NCBI GenBank assembly: GCA_028285035.1
Contig: JANQQF010000030.1
Span: forward strand, 28,457 to 92,456
Direction of reading: 5' to 3'
Source: Phycisphaerae bacterium
GTDB taxonomy: Bacteria > Chloroflexota > Anaerolineae > 4572-78 > J111
Length of the DNA stretch: 64,000 bases
Part shown: positions 53,780-61,458 of the stretch, piece after piece
Position numbering within the stretch: the stretch's first letter is position 1
Layout of the letters: every line of letters starts with the position of its first letter
The notes under the pieces: generated by a model
Told to the model about the DNA's origin: nothing
Databases searched by the model: none
The model's input: the letters and a program-made list of their open reading frames with translations, nothing else
Made by a program: the position numbers and the translations under genes

Positions 53780-53844
53780 AGATTGGAGGTTAGAGATTTT
53801 GTAAGAATTGTAATACAATCTCCAATCTTCAGTCTCTAATCTCC
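53780..53844. repeat. Inverted repeat of the GGAGATTAGAG family
   Basis: AGATTGGAG (53780-53788) pairs with CTCCAATCT (53820-53828). GGAGGTTAGAGATT pairs partly with AGTCTCTAATCTCC (53831-53844), which is the reverse complement of the arm at 17746-17759. It lies between convergent genes. Confidence 0.75.
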
Positions 53845-53849
53845 AAAAA

Positions 53850-55427
53850 CTATCCTCCCGTAATATACCGCACGATCAAACTGTGAATAACCTGCTCCAC
53901 AGGGGCTTTATCATCTGTGAACACTAACATATCTTCGCTTGGCTCAAATTCCCAAATACGGGCCTGTGAACTAAAGGATCGGGCCGCAACAATTTGTAAC
54001 AGAGGGTCCTCAAGCTGGCTGGTGTTGACGAGAAAGTTATCAATGGACGTGGGCTGCTTTGTAGCAATAACCAGACTATTTCCCAGATCGCTGCCGTAGC
54101 TAGGTACATCCAAAACATAAACATTTGGGAAAATACTGCGCATTGTACCTGCTAAAGCTTCAACCAAGCTATAGTCTGTCGAAGTTCGTCCAGCATTAAT
54201 CGCCATCACCCCATCTTCATTGAGATGATTGTAGATTTCTAGAAAAAATTCCTGGGTAGTGAGGTGAAATGGAATGTAAGGGGGACGATAGGCATCGACG
54301 ATAATGACATCGTAGCTGTTCTCTGTGTGGGTTAGAAAGAAACGACCATCTTGGGCATGGCTAGTCAGATTGGGTTCGGTCATGTCGAACCACTCTTGTC
54401 CAGCTTCGATAATGCCAGGGTCAATTTCAACCCCATCAATGGGAATCGGCCCATAAATGTGGGTGTAGGCCTTGGGAATGGTACCAGCAGCCGAACCGAT
54501 CAGGAGGAGGCTCTCAACATCATTTTGGGTGTGGGGTGGGTTGTTAAAATAGGGGACGACGAGAAAATAATCCCAAACCCCATCGATCAGAGGATAGTTG
54601 GCGAACTCGGGATTGTAGGCAGAGTGAATACCTTGTCCCTCATTTAGATGAAGAAGCCGCCAACTGCCGCCGTTGTCATCTGGAAATTCGACAACCTGAA
54701 TGTAGTTGTAGCTTGACTCAGACTCATAAACTAAACCGGGCGTAGGTTTGATTGGCCCAGCGGGGAACAGGAGATGGAGAGCGATGAGCATGATTGGCAT
54801 CGCCACATAGAACAAGGCCCACTTTGACCGGCTCAAAAATAAGCCCCCAAGGCTGACAACAATCAGAATAATGGAGAAGGTGAAAAAGGTGAGACGAGTA
54901 CCCAAGGTAGGAATTAGAAGAAGCGCTGGTAGAAATGTGCCCAGTAAACTGCCAAGCGTACTGACCGCATAGATAGAGCCAGCTGTATGTCCGCCTCGCT
55001 CCACGTCCTGCAACGCTAACCGGATGGCAAATGGTGATACCGTGCCGAGAAGGGTAATCGGTACGCTAAAGAGAATAAGCACGCCAATGAAGGAACTGAG
55101 CAGGATACCTACGTTATAACTGAATAAACCTGCCACTGACCAACGCAAGACGGGAGCAGCCACAAACGGAACCAATCCGACCAGAAAAGCACCCCAGGCA
55201 GTAATCTGAAACAGGGTACTCTCGCGTGGATCATGGTCGGCCCAACGTCCACCAATGAAGTAGCCAATGGTTAAATAAAGTAACATTAGGCCGATGATTG
55301 TGGCCCAGATAATTAACGAGTTGCCAAAGAAGGGGTCCATAAGGCGACTAGCTGATAGCTCTGCCCCTAACGTTGTCATCCCAGATATAAATACGGTTAA
55401 TAGTAGATAGCGGTGTTGATTTTGCAA
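53850..55427 (-). CDS. Membrane-bound spermidine synthase-like methyltransferase-fold protein
   Basis: 525 residues. Eight membrane helices (about 5-220; FISGMTTLGAELSASRLMDPFFG start and FFIGGRWAD-type loop) precede a spermidine-synthase domain (about 235-500) with LLIGSAAGTIPKAY, IDGVEIDPGIIEAG and IIVDAYRPPYIPFHLTTQEF. The usual GGGxG of the donor-binding loop is altered to GSAAG. Such fused proteins are common in bacteria and mostly uncharacterised; polyamine synthesis is possible but not certain. The start is TTG with AAGGAG nine bases upstream. Confidence 0.85.
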   Translation of the reverse strand: MQNQHRYLLLTVFISGMTTLGAELSASRLMDPFFGNSLIIWATIIGLMLLYLTIGYFIGGRWADHDPRESTLFQITAWGAFLVGLVPFVAAPVLRWSVAGLFSYNVGILLSSFIGVLILFSVPITLLGTVSPFAIRLALQDVERGGHTAGSIYAVSTLGSLLGTFLPALLLIPTLGTRLTFFTFSIILIVVSLGGLFLSRSKWALFYVAMPIMLIALHLLFPAGPIKPTPGLVYESESSYNYIQVVEFPDDNGGSWRLLHLNEGQGIHSAYNPEFANYPLIDGVWDYFLVVPYFNNPPHTQNDVESLLLIGSAAGTIPKAYTHIYGPIPIDGVEIDPGIIEAGQEWFDMTEPNLTSHAQDGRFFLTHTENSYDVIIVDAYRPPYIPFHLTTQEFFLEIYNHLNEDGVMAINAGRTSTDYSLVEALAGTMRSIFPNVYVLDVPSYGSDLGNSLVIATKQPTSIDNFLVNTSQLEDPLLQIVAARSFSSQARIWEFEPSEDMLVFTDDKAPVEQVIHSLIVRYITGG

Positions 55428-55500
55428 TCGATTAACTCCTTATCGGCGATTGTGAGGGGAGATTATAACGGGGATGTTTGGGCTTGGCAATCAAGAATAT

Positions 55501-55536
55501 AAAAAGAGGCTTCCTATAGGAAGCCTCGGATTTTTT
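55501..55536 (-). terminator. Terminator after the primary sigma factor gene
   Basis: GAGGCTTCC-TATA-GGAAGCCTC with A5/T6 flanks, working in both directions; it lies about 25 nt after the sigma factor stop. Confidence 0.85.
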
Positions 55537-55559
55537 ATAAGTTGTGTAATTACGACGAA

Positions 55560-56804
55560 TTAGCTTAGGTAATCGCGGAGTTGGCGACTGCGGCGTGGGT
55601 GTCGTAATTTTCGTAACGCCTGCCCTTCAATCTGACGAATGCGCTCGCGGGTTAGACCAAATTTCTTGCCCACTTCTTCCAGCGTGTAGCTGCGGCCATT
55701 TTGGAGGCCAAATCGTAGGCGAAGAATTCGAGCTTCGCGGGGGGTGAGGGTGCTCAACACATCCTCTAATTTTTCTTGTAATAGGTGATGATAGGCTGCA
55801 TCCGGAGGAGTTGGGGCATCTTCATCCTCGATAAAGTTACCCAATTCGCTGTCCTCTTCTTCACCAACAGGGCGCTCAAGAGAAACAGGGTGGCGACTAA
55901 CGCGGAGCATCCAGCGGACTTTTGCAGGTTCGAGATCCATATGTTCGGCTAACTCTTCAGGAGTGGGCTTGCGGCCCCAAACTTGTTCAAGTTGGCGAGA
56001 GATTTGGTGCAGTTTGCGGATGCGGTCACTCATGTGAACCGGAACGCGGATGGTACGACCTTGGTCAGCCAAAGCTCGGGTAATCGCTTGGCGGATCCAC
56101 CAAGTGGCGTAGGTGCTAAATTTGTAACCACGGCGGTAGTCAAACTTCTCAACGGCTTTCATTAAGCCGAGGTTACCTTCTTGGATCAAATCTGAGAAAG
56201 GAACACCTTGGCCCATATATTTTTTTGCGATACTAACGACGAGACGGGTGTTAGCTTTGATCAAGTGATCACGAGCTTTGTCACCTTCACGAACGATTCG
56301 GCGTAATTTCAAGGCCTCTTCATCGCCAGCATATCGTTTTTTGTCATACTTTTTCTTGGCTTTTCGTCCTTTTTCCAACGATTTAGCCAACAAGATTTCT
56401 TCAGATGGAGTTAAGAGTGGAACACGAGCCATTTCTTTCAAGTAAAGGCTGATTGTGTCATCGGCAGCGATGCCGCTTAAATCAAATGGATCGGTGACGG
56501 GAATGACCATTTCGCTTGAAGATTGATCCTTCATGCGTTTTTCTTCTTCGGCTTCCTCGGCATCACCATAAATTTCAATACCTTGGTTAATCAACTGAAT
56601 GAAGATCTCTTCCAGCTGATTCATGTTGTCTTCCGCGTCAGGGAAGGCAGCTAATAAATCATCAGTTGTTAAATAGCTTTGATCTGTGGCTTTCTGCAAT
56701 AAATCATCTAAAACGTTGTGGGCAGAATAATCTTTAGCTTGCCCATCATCCAAACCTTCAATCCCTTCTTGAGTTGTTATGTCTCTTTCTTCAATTAAAT
56801 TCAT
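55560..56804 (-). CDS. rpoD: Primary RNA polymerase sigma factor (RpoD/SigA)
   Basis: 414 residues. Region 1.1 remnant (about 25-75), region 1.2 ([18 protein letters not shown]), an [58 protein letters not shown] core (regions 2.1-2.4), region 3, and region 4 ending in [29 protein letters not shown]. It directs housekeeping transcription. The consensus promoter at 57091-57119 gives it a leader of about 280 nt with two hairpins. The ATG follows GGGGG. Confidence 0.96.
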   Translation of the reverse strand: MNLIEERDITTQEGIEGLDDGQAKDYSAHNVLDDLLQKATDQSYLTTDDLLAAFPDAEDNMNQLEEIFIQLINQGIEIYGDAEEAEEEKRMKDQSSSEMVIPVTDPFDLSGIAADDTISLYLKEMARVPLLTPSEEILLAKSLEKGRKAKKKYDKKRYAGDEEALKLRRIVREGDKARDHLIKANTRLVVSIAKKYMGQGVPFSDLIQEGNLGLMKAVEKFDYRRGYKFSTYATWWIRQAITRALADQGRTIRVPVHMSDRIRKLHQISRQLEQVWGRKPTPEELAEHMDLEPAKVRWMLRVSRHPVSLERPVGEEEDSELGNFIEDEDAPTPPDAAYHHLLQEKLEDVLSTLTPREARILRLRFGLQNGRSYTLEEVGKKFGLTRERIRQIEGQALRKLRHPRRSRQLRDYLS

Positions 56805-56893
56805 TTAAACCCCCGCCATACCATAATAAATTTTTACACAAGGATATCTACCGGGTAACTTAATCCCGTTATATTAACTTAGTTGTTACAAAA

Positions 56894-57002
56894 TATTTCC
56901 GAACAGGAAATACCCTTATTTCAAAAACTTAGGGAAAGTCCTAATATTATAAGATTTAATAAATTTGTGTGGAAAGTTTGTAGTGGAGTATGTTATCCAC
57001 TA
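56894..57002 (-). promoter_or_regulatory. Two hairpins in the sigma factor leader
   Basis: TATTTCC-5-GGAAATA (56894-56912) and TAGTGGA-8-TCCACTA (56981-57002) are both perfect 7-bp inverted repeats within the predicted untranslated leader. They may be protein or RNA control sites; no known leader class is recognised. Confidence 0.5.
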
Positions 57003-57090
57003 AACCAGTAACTACTTTGTTGGTTAGTCAGTGTAGTTTCTTGTTAATGTCTGTTGAGCGGCAACAACCAACCCTTACTGAAACGGCGCT

Positions 57091-57119
57091 ATTATATCAT
57101 AGGCTCATAGTCATGTCAA
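57091..57119 (-). promoter_or_regulatory. Consensus sigma-70 promoter of the rpoD-like gene
   Basis: Minus strand: TTGACA (57119-57114), 17-bp spacer, TATAAT (57096-57091), a full match to consensus. The predicted start is near 57084. Confidence 0.8.
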
Positions 57120-57122
57120 CCC

Positions 57123-57147
57123 CCTTTTTGTTATGTCAACAAAAAGG
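57123..57147 (+). terminator. CCTTTTTGTT/AACAAAAAGG inverted repeat between divergent promoters
   Basis: Perfect 10-bp arms around ATGTC, followed by TTTTTAAGG on the plus strand. It could insulate the divergent transcripts. The loop lies in the second of three ATGTCAAC copies (57113, 57133, 57217). Confidence 0.5.
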
Positions 57148-57183
57148 TTTTTAAGGCTTTTTTGTAGCACAAAAAATTTCTAC

Positions 57184-57212
57184 TTGCCAGGATATATAAA
57201 GGGTGATATAAT
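57184..57212 (+). promoter_or_regulatory. Sigma-70 type promoter P1 of the non-coding region
   Basis: TTGCCA (57184-57189), 17-bp spacer, TATAAT (57207-57212). No convincing gene starts within the next 440 bp. Confidence 0.7.
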
Positions 57213-57262
57213 GAATATGTCAACTAAATATTATGTATACCCACATATTGTGGTTGATTTTA

Positions 57263-57290
57263 TTGCATCCCCAACTTGTAGTGGTATAAT
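57263..57290 (+). promoter_or_regulatory. Sigma-70 type promoter P2 of the non-coding region
   Basis: TTGCAT (57263-57268), 16-bp spacer, TATAAT (57285-57290). The predicted start is near 57297. Confidence 0.65.
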
Positions 57291-57296
57291 TAGTGA

Positions 57297-57530
57297 GAAT
57301 TTCAAAACACCTCTACGGAGAAATCGTAGCAAAGTAAAACATCGGTGATTATATCTTTGGTGATCTGTCAGGTAAGCATAAAAACATTTCACCACAATAT
57401 TAGCGTAGCTACTGGCTCACATTTAAGGTGAGTAGTTACACATATATGTGTAGCGAGGGAGGGGTCCCATTTGTGCTCTTATAAGACTGTACGAAAAGGA
57501 CGCTAGCAACCCACCCTCGCTACACTTATT
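57297..57530 (+). ncRNA. Candidate structured non-coding RNA of unknown class
   Basis: Downstream of P2 there are successive hairpins: CTACG/CGTAG (57313-57329) enclosed by CACC/GGTG, TGGTGA/TCACCA (57358-57394), GTAGCTA-CTCAC/GTGAG-TAGTTAC (57405-57439), and a long 78-bp hairpin (57448-57525). No open frame with a ribosome site covers it. I compared it from memory with 6S, tmRNA, RNase P, SRP RNA and common riboswitches and saw none of their conserved blocks. It may instead be a long leader of the gene at 57655. Confidence 0.45.
57448..57525. repeat. 78-bp element with 16-bp terminal inverted repeats
   Basis: GTGTAGCGAGGGAGGG (57448-57463) and CCCACCCTCGCTACAC (57510-57525) pair with a single mismatch. 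The interior has GTCC/GGAC and a TCTTATAAGA palindrome. The length and arms would also suit a miniature inverted-repeat element, though no target duplication is clear. Confidence 0.75.
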
Positions 57531-57619
57531 TATGAAAGATTCCAACACGGTTGAATTTGTAATAAGTATAGTAGTGTAAATGTTGCTTGGAAATCGAGCT
57601 GATTTGTAGACTTAGCACG

Positions 57620-57648
57620 TTGACAAACACAGTAGAGCACTACCTAAT
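57620..57648 (+). promoter_or_regulatory. Promoter directly abutting the gene at 57655
   Basis: TTGACA (57620-57625), 17-bp spacer, CCTAAT (57643-57648). The predicted start coincides with the ATG at 57655, and no ribosome site is visible, so the mRNA may be leaderless. Confidence 0.45.
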
Positions 57649-57654
57649 CCCCGT

Positions 57655-58389
57655 ATGAAAAATTTGAGCAAAGATCTGTCAAGAATTACGAATGAACAAT
57701 GGACCGTACTGATTTCGTTACTAACTCTTGTTAATCTTGTTATTCTTGGCGGGTTGGTATGGCTGATGGCTATTCAGCAACCTTCAGGTAGCTTTGGTCG
57801 TGTTTTTGCTGCTCCTGCCACGCGAACCCCTGAACCAACATTTACACCTGATGGTGGCCTTGCTTTTGCTACACCTATAAATACAAAGGTGCCTACCTGG
57901 ACCCCCTCAATCACCCCTACGCCGGAACCTACCCGAACCCCAACTGTGACATTGATTCCAACAAAAACGCCTATTCGAGCAACGCGTGTTCAACCCCCAA
58001 CGGCTACCTCTACTCCAGAGTATGACTATATTGGCACGGTCCGTCAACTAACGCCTTGTGAAAACGAAGGAAAGCATCATATCTTTGCCTATGTCCGTGA
58101 TATAAATGGCGTGGGGATACCTGGTATAAAAATGCGTGTTTTTTGGCAAGGAGGTAATGGAGGTGAAGCCACTTTAGTGACTGGAACTAAAATGGAGGAC
58201 CCAGGTCTAACCGATTTTGCTATGTTCAAAGGTAGTTACTTTGTTGAGGTTCTAGATGGGATAAGTCAGGTCGTTGGACCTGTTAGTCCAGATATTCCTC
58301 AAAATGAGACCTGTGATAAATCAGGAAATAGCGAAGCTAACTCTTTGTATCATTATTCATTTGAAGTTGTTTTTACAAAAGTACGCTGA
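57655..58389 (+). CDS. Membrane-anchored surface protein with Thr-Pro linker
   Basis: 244 residues. Cytoplasmic N-terminus, one helix (about 18-40), a Thr/Pro-rich linker (about 53-122; ARTPEPTFTP, TPEPTRTPTVT), then a C-terminal domain (about 125-244) with CENEGKHHIFAYVRDINGVGIPGIKMRVFW, which resembles carboxypeptidase-regulatory/Ig-like beta domains, and a Cys pair that could form a disulfide outside the cell. Function unknown. It precedes a similar larger protein by 8 bp, so both are in one operon. Confidence 0.75.
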   Translation: MKNLSKDLSRITNEQWTVLISLLTLVNLVILGGLVWLMAIQQPSGSFGRVFAAPATRTPEPTFTPDGGLAFATPINTKVPTWTPSITPTPEPTRTPTVTLIPTKTPIRATRVQPPTATSTPEYDYIGTVRQLTPCENEGKHHIFAYVRDINGVGIPGIKMRVFWQGGNGGEATLVTGTKMEDPGLTDFAMFKGSYFVEVLDGISQVVGPVSPDIPQNETCDKSGNSEANSLYHYSFEVVFTKVR

Positions 58390-58397
58390 GAGGGCGT

Positions 58398-60116
58398 ATG
58401 CTGGGGCAATGGACACGGAAGCAGAAAATAGCTTTTTTAGGTTACTTATTTTTACTAAATTTGGTTGTGTTTAGTGCTTTCGCCTATTTGATTATTCGCT
58501 CTACTAATTTTCGCAACAACGAAGATGAAGCAGCATATTCATTGCTCCCAACTGTAACACCTTATTTAACTCCAACTCCCTTTCTATTGCCTACAACCCC
58601 CCCGACCTTGGCATTTTCGACCTTCCAAGAAAGATTACCAACCCCAACCTCGACACAAACACCACCTATTAGCATTGTTCAGGCTAACAATTTGATTGAG
58701 GAGTCAGTTTCGGCATTGGACAATGCTAGTTCAAGCGGAAGTGGTAGACAAGTTGCGAGTCAGGATCAACTAGGCTTGTCACGTCCAACAAAGCAGCTGG
58801 TGGCTCGTTATACCGCCACACCAATCTCTACACCCACAAAACGACCCACACCTACACCTTCATCAACCCTGACTCCCACATCAACCCAAACACCAAGCCC
58901 TACACCCTCTTCGACAAACACCTCGACTCCTACCGTAACTTCGTCTGCTACATCAACATCGATACCTACTCGAAGACCTACTGTGACCAAGACTTCTACA
59001 CCTCGTCCTTCAGCCACATCAACAAAGAAGCCTACTGCAACGGTAACTGTTAAACCTACAGAAATACAAGTGACTCGGGAAGCTCGTAAGACATCCACAC
59101 CCACTGCCACCTCAACAAAAATAGTTAGAAACCAACAAGCTACACCCGTCGCAGCGATTATTCCATTTCCTAAAACGGAACCTAATGATTTAAGTGTTGC
59201 TGAGCAGGGAACAGACATTATTGTGGAGATTGAGCCAGCTATCAATCGACATTTGGTCGAGTGGGAAGAAGCTAAACCTACCAATCATTATCGAGTGTAT
59301 AGTGATATGGGGAGTGGATATGGGGTTTTGATTTATCAAGAACAGGTATTAGAACCTAAATTTGTAAATCAATGGCTGCAGCAAGGTACTTTGTATACGT
59401 ACCAGATCAATCAAGTAGACAAACTAAAAGAAACAAACATTGTCTTAACGACATCTCCTGGTCCACCATTATCTTTTACAGCGGAAGAGGTTGTCGAGAA
59501 AACAACGGAATCTACTGTACAGATTACACCAGCTCCCACTGTTCTTCCAGCCGATACAGTTTTGTTGGGGTTACTTAGCGATAACAATTATACAGATGAT
59601 TTTGGAATGTTGACAATTGCTGGTGAGGTACGAAATGACTCGACATTAAATGTGGGGAATACTGAAATCGTTATCACATTTTATGATGCATCTGGTACCG
59701 TTATTGAAGAAATAATAGGTACGACGATAATTGAGGTACTCGCCCCTGGGACTACTTCACCATTTTTAATGAAAGTGCTTCGACCTACAGGTATGACCAG
59801 ATATAGCCTTCGTACAACAGCTCAACCTGTTAACATCGACCTCGAGTCGCAATTGGCTGTTGTTGATGTTAAACGATTTGAAGATGATGCTGGATTTTTT
59901 AATGTTAGTGGAACGATTAAGAATGTTGGCAATATAACGTCTCGCAGAACAAAGGTGGCTGTAATTTTATATAATCGGGCTGGTCGAGTCATTAATGTTG
60001 GGATTAGTTCTGTTGACCCTCAAAATCTTGAGGTTGGTGTGGAGGGAGACTATAACGTAAAGTTCACCTACTATCCTCGTTATTTCAGCCAAACAGTCAT
60101 TCCTTTTGAAGAATGA
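58398..60116 (+). CDS. Membrane-anchored protein with Thr-Pro linker, Fn3-like and two FxLYD-like domains
   Basis: 572 residues. One helix (about 10-30), a disordered region with a dense Thr/Pro/Ser stretch (about 140-245), then a fibronectin-like domain (about 270-340; HLVEWEEAKPTNHYRVYSDMGSGYGV). Two repeated domains follow, about 390-470 (MLTIAGEVRNDSTLNVGNTEIVITFYDASGTVIEE) and 490-572 (FFNVSGTIKNVGNITSRRTKVAVILYNRAGRVI), which fit the FxLYD family. It is exposed outside the membrane; the role could be envelope structure or adhesion. AGAGGG precedes the ATG. Confidence 0.78.
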   Translation: MLGQWTRKQKIAFLGYLFLLNLVVFSAFAYLIIRSTNFRNNEDEAAYSLLPTVTPYLTPTPFLLPTTPPTLAFSTFQERLPTPTSTQTPPISIVQANNLIEESVSALDNASSSGSGRQVASQDQLGLSRPTKQLVARYTATPISTPTKRPTPTPSSTLTPTSTQTPSPTPSSTNTSTPTVTSSATSTSIPTRRPTVTKTSTPRPSATSTKKPTATVTVKPTEIQVTREARKTSTPTATSTKIVRNQQATPVAAIIPFPKTEPNDLSVAEQGTDIIVEIEPAINRHLVEWEEAKPTNHYRVYSDMGSGYGVLIYQEQVLEPKFVNQWLQQGTLYTYQINQVDKLKETNIVLTTSPGPPLSFTAEEVVEKTTESTVQITPAPTVLPADTVLLGLLSDNNYTDDFGMLTIAGEVRNDSTLNVGNTEIVITFYDASGTVIEEIIGTTIIEVLAPGTTSPFLMKVLRPTGMTRYSLRTTAQPVNIDLESQLAVVDVKRFEDDAGFFNVSGTIKNVGNITSRRTKVAVILYNRAGRVINVGISSVDPQNLEVGVEGDYNVKFTYYPRYFSQTVIPFEE

Positions 60117-60154
60117 TCGTTCCGTACTGTCAAAGTTAATATCCTTATAAATTG

Positions 60155-60182
60155 AAAAAGCCTCGCAATCGCGAGGCTTTTT
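60155..60182. terminator. Bidirectional terminator between the surface protein and pilin genes
   Basis: AAAAAGCCTCGC-AATC-GCGAGGCTTTTT, perfect 12-bp arms, serving both convergent genes. Confidence 0.9.
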
Positions 60183-60224
60183 ACTAATAAAATTAAAGAG
60201 CAAAACAATAAATATAAAATAAAA

Positions 60225-60371
60225 TTAGAGGTTACTAACGATGTTACTGAAAACGTTACCAACAACCGGACCGAGAACCAGCAGAATAGCGATAACTACG
60301 ATAGCTACCAATACCAAAATCAATGCGTATTCTACCAAACCCTGACCCTCTTCTTGAGGTAAAAACAACAT
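60225..60371 (-). CDS. flp: Flp-type IVb pilin
   Basis: 48 residues, typical of Flp/Fap pilins. A short basic-free leader ends in Gly9, then QGLVEYALILVLVAIVVIAILLVLG, with Glu at +5 of the processed form and Tyr after it, followed by a short polar tail. A prepilin peptidase would cut after Gly9 and the product assembles into Tad/Flp pili. AAAGGAGA lies eight bases before the ATG; longer versions of the frame are artefacts. No tad, rcp or peptidase gene is in the window. Confidence 0.9.
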   Translation of the reverse strand: MLFLPQEEGQGLVEYALILVLVAIVVIAILLVLGPVVGNVFSNIVSNL

Positions 60372-60782
60372 TTGGTGTGTCTCCTTTCTTTTGGGATTAT
60401 GAGTGAATGACTCGGATTCCACCTTAATGGATAAACTGTGTCCTAACAATAGGATTTCAGTACCACTAAAATTAATAGATAAATTTTCTCAAGTCCTACG
60501 TATTATAAAATAGAAAAATAAAAAATAAAAGCCTGAAGAAAAAAAATCGTATTTTTGTACTAAAACTAACAATTTCTCTTTAAATATTAACGAGGATGAA
60601 TATCCTAAACAAAGATTTGAGAAAAAAAGCACCTGCATTATACTGGTAGCCTAAAGTCATACCCTTCATTAATAAGTAAGACTTATTATAAGTGGGTATC
60701 TACATCTTTATAAAATTAGTAGCTATCAGAGCTTGAAACAATCTTTAGGTCAATCCTTTATTCAATAATAGGGTCTGATATT
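60372..60782. other. Divergent AT-rich region between the pilin and ECF sigma genes
   Basis: It holds a perfect inverted repeat AATAAGT-AAG-ACTTATT (60671-60687), about 95 bp before the sigma gene, a possible operator or autoregulated site. No promoter matches consensus well, as would be expected if the ECF sigma factor reads its own promoter. Confidence 0.45.
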
Positions 60783-61454
60783 ATGATAACTGAGGCTACA
60801 ATTTTCTTGAGGAATAGACAATTGAGCGATGAAAAACGGACAAAGTCAGTTTCTGATACGTCTCAAAAACTTTGGGCGAAACAAAAACCTGCCGAAATAA
60901 ATGATGTCCAACTTATGGGGCAAATTGCCCACGGGGATGCTGCCGCCCTTGAATTATTGTATGATCGATATTCTCCATCGGTAATGGGATTGGCTGTAAA
61001 AATGCTGGGTGATCGGACCGCTGCGGAAGAAGTGGTTCAAGAAACATTTTGGAAAGTTTGGCGAAATGCTGCTTCGTTTCGCCAAAAACGAGGTAATGTT
61101 TCTAGCTGGTTGTTTGGGATTGCCCGAAACTTGGCCATAGATAACTGGCGTCGGCGGAAAGCACGCCCTCAAGCGGTGTTGGACGACAAAGACGTTTCAG
61201 AAACTGATATCGATGCTCGAATTAGTATTGATGAGTCAGTTTGGACAAAGATTAAACATAGTCAAGTTCGGTCGGCTATTGCGTCGCTTCCTACAGCCCA
61301 ACGACGTGTTATTGAATTGGCCTACTTCGGTGGGTTAACACGCCAAGAGATTTCAGATCAAATGGATGTCCCTCTAGGTACGGTTCATACACGTGCTCGG
61401 TTAGGTTTACAAAAATTACGTGAGGCTTTGCAAAGTCAAGGATTTGAGGATTAG
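60783..61454 (+). CDS. ECF-type RNA polymerase sigma factor, SigK-like
   Basis: 223 residues. About 45 extra residues precede region 2 (DAAALELLYDRYSPSVMGLAVKMLGDRTAAEEVVQETFWKVWRNAASF, WLFGIARNLAIDNWRRRK). Region 4 is SLPTAQRRVIELAYFGGLTRQEISDQMDVPLGTVHTRARLGLQKLR. It directs transcription of a stress or envelope regulon, held in check by the membrane anti-sigma factor encoded 4 bp downstream. Confidence 0.92.
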   Translation: MITEATIFLRNRQLSDEKRTKSVSDTSQKLWAKQKPAEINDVQLMGQIAHGDAAALELLYDRYSPSVMGLAVKMLGDRTAAEEVVQETFWKVWRNAASFRQKRGNVSSWLFGIARNLAIDNWRRRKARPQAVLDDKDVSETDIDARISIDESVWTKIKHSQVRSAIASLPTAQRRVIELAYFGGLTRQEISDQMDVPLGTVHTRARLGLQKLREALQSQGFED

Positions 61455-61458
61455 CGTG

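Noticed and set aside
57133..57348. 71-codon frame upstream of the surface-protein operon
   Set aside because: It runs through two -10 elements, has no ribosome site and no protein-like features.
57297..57530. 6S RNA, tmRNA, SRP RNA or RNase P RNA
   Set aside because: Hairpins are present, but the conserved cores of these RNAs were not recognised.
58808..59110. Short-period repeats resembling a CRISPR or tandem array
   Set aside because: They are irregular Thr-Pro-Ser codons of a linker, without constant repeats and unique spacers.
58808..59284. Open frame opposite the Thr-Pro linker of the FxLYD protein
   Set aside because: Same low-complexity effect as at 14.7 kb; composition is Val-Gly repeats.
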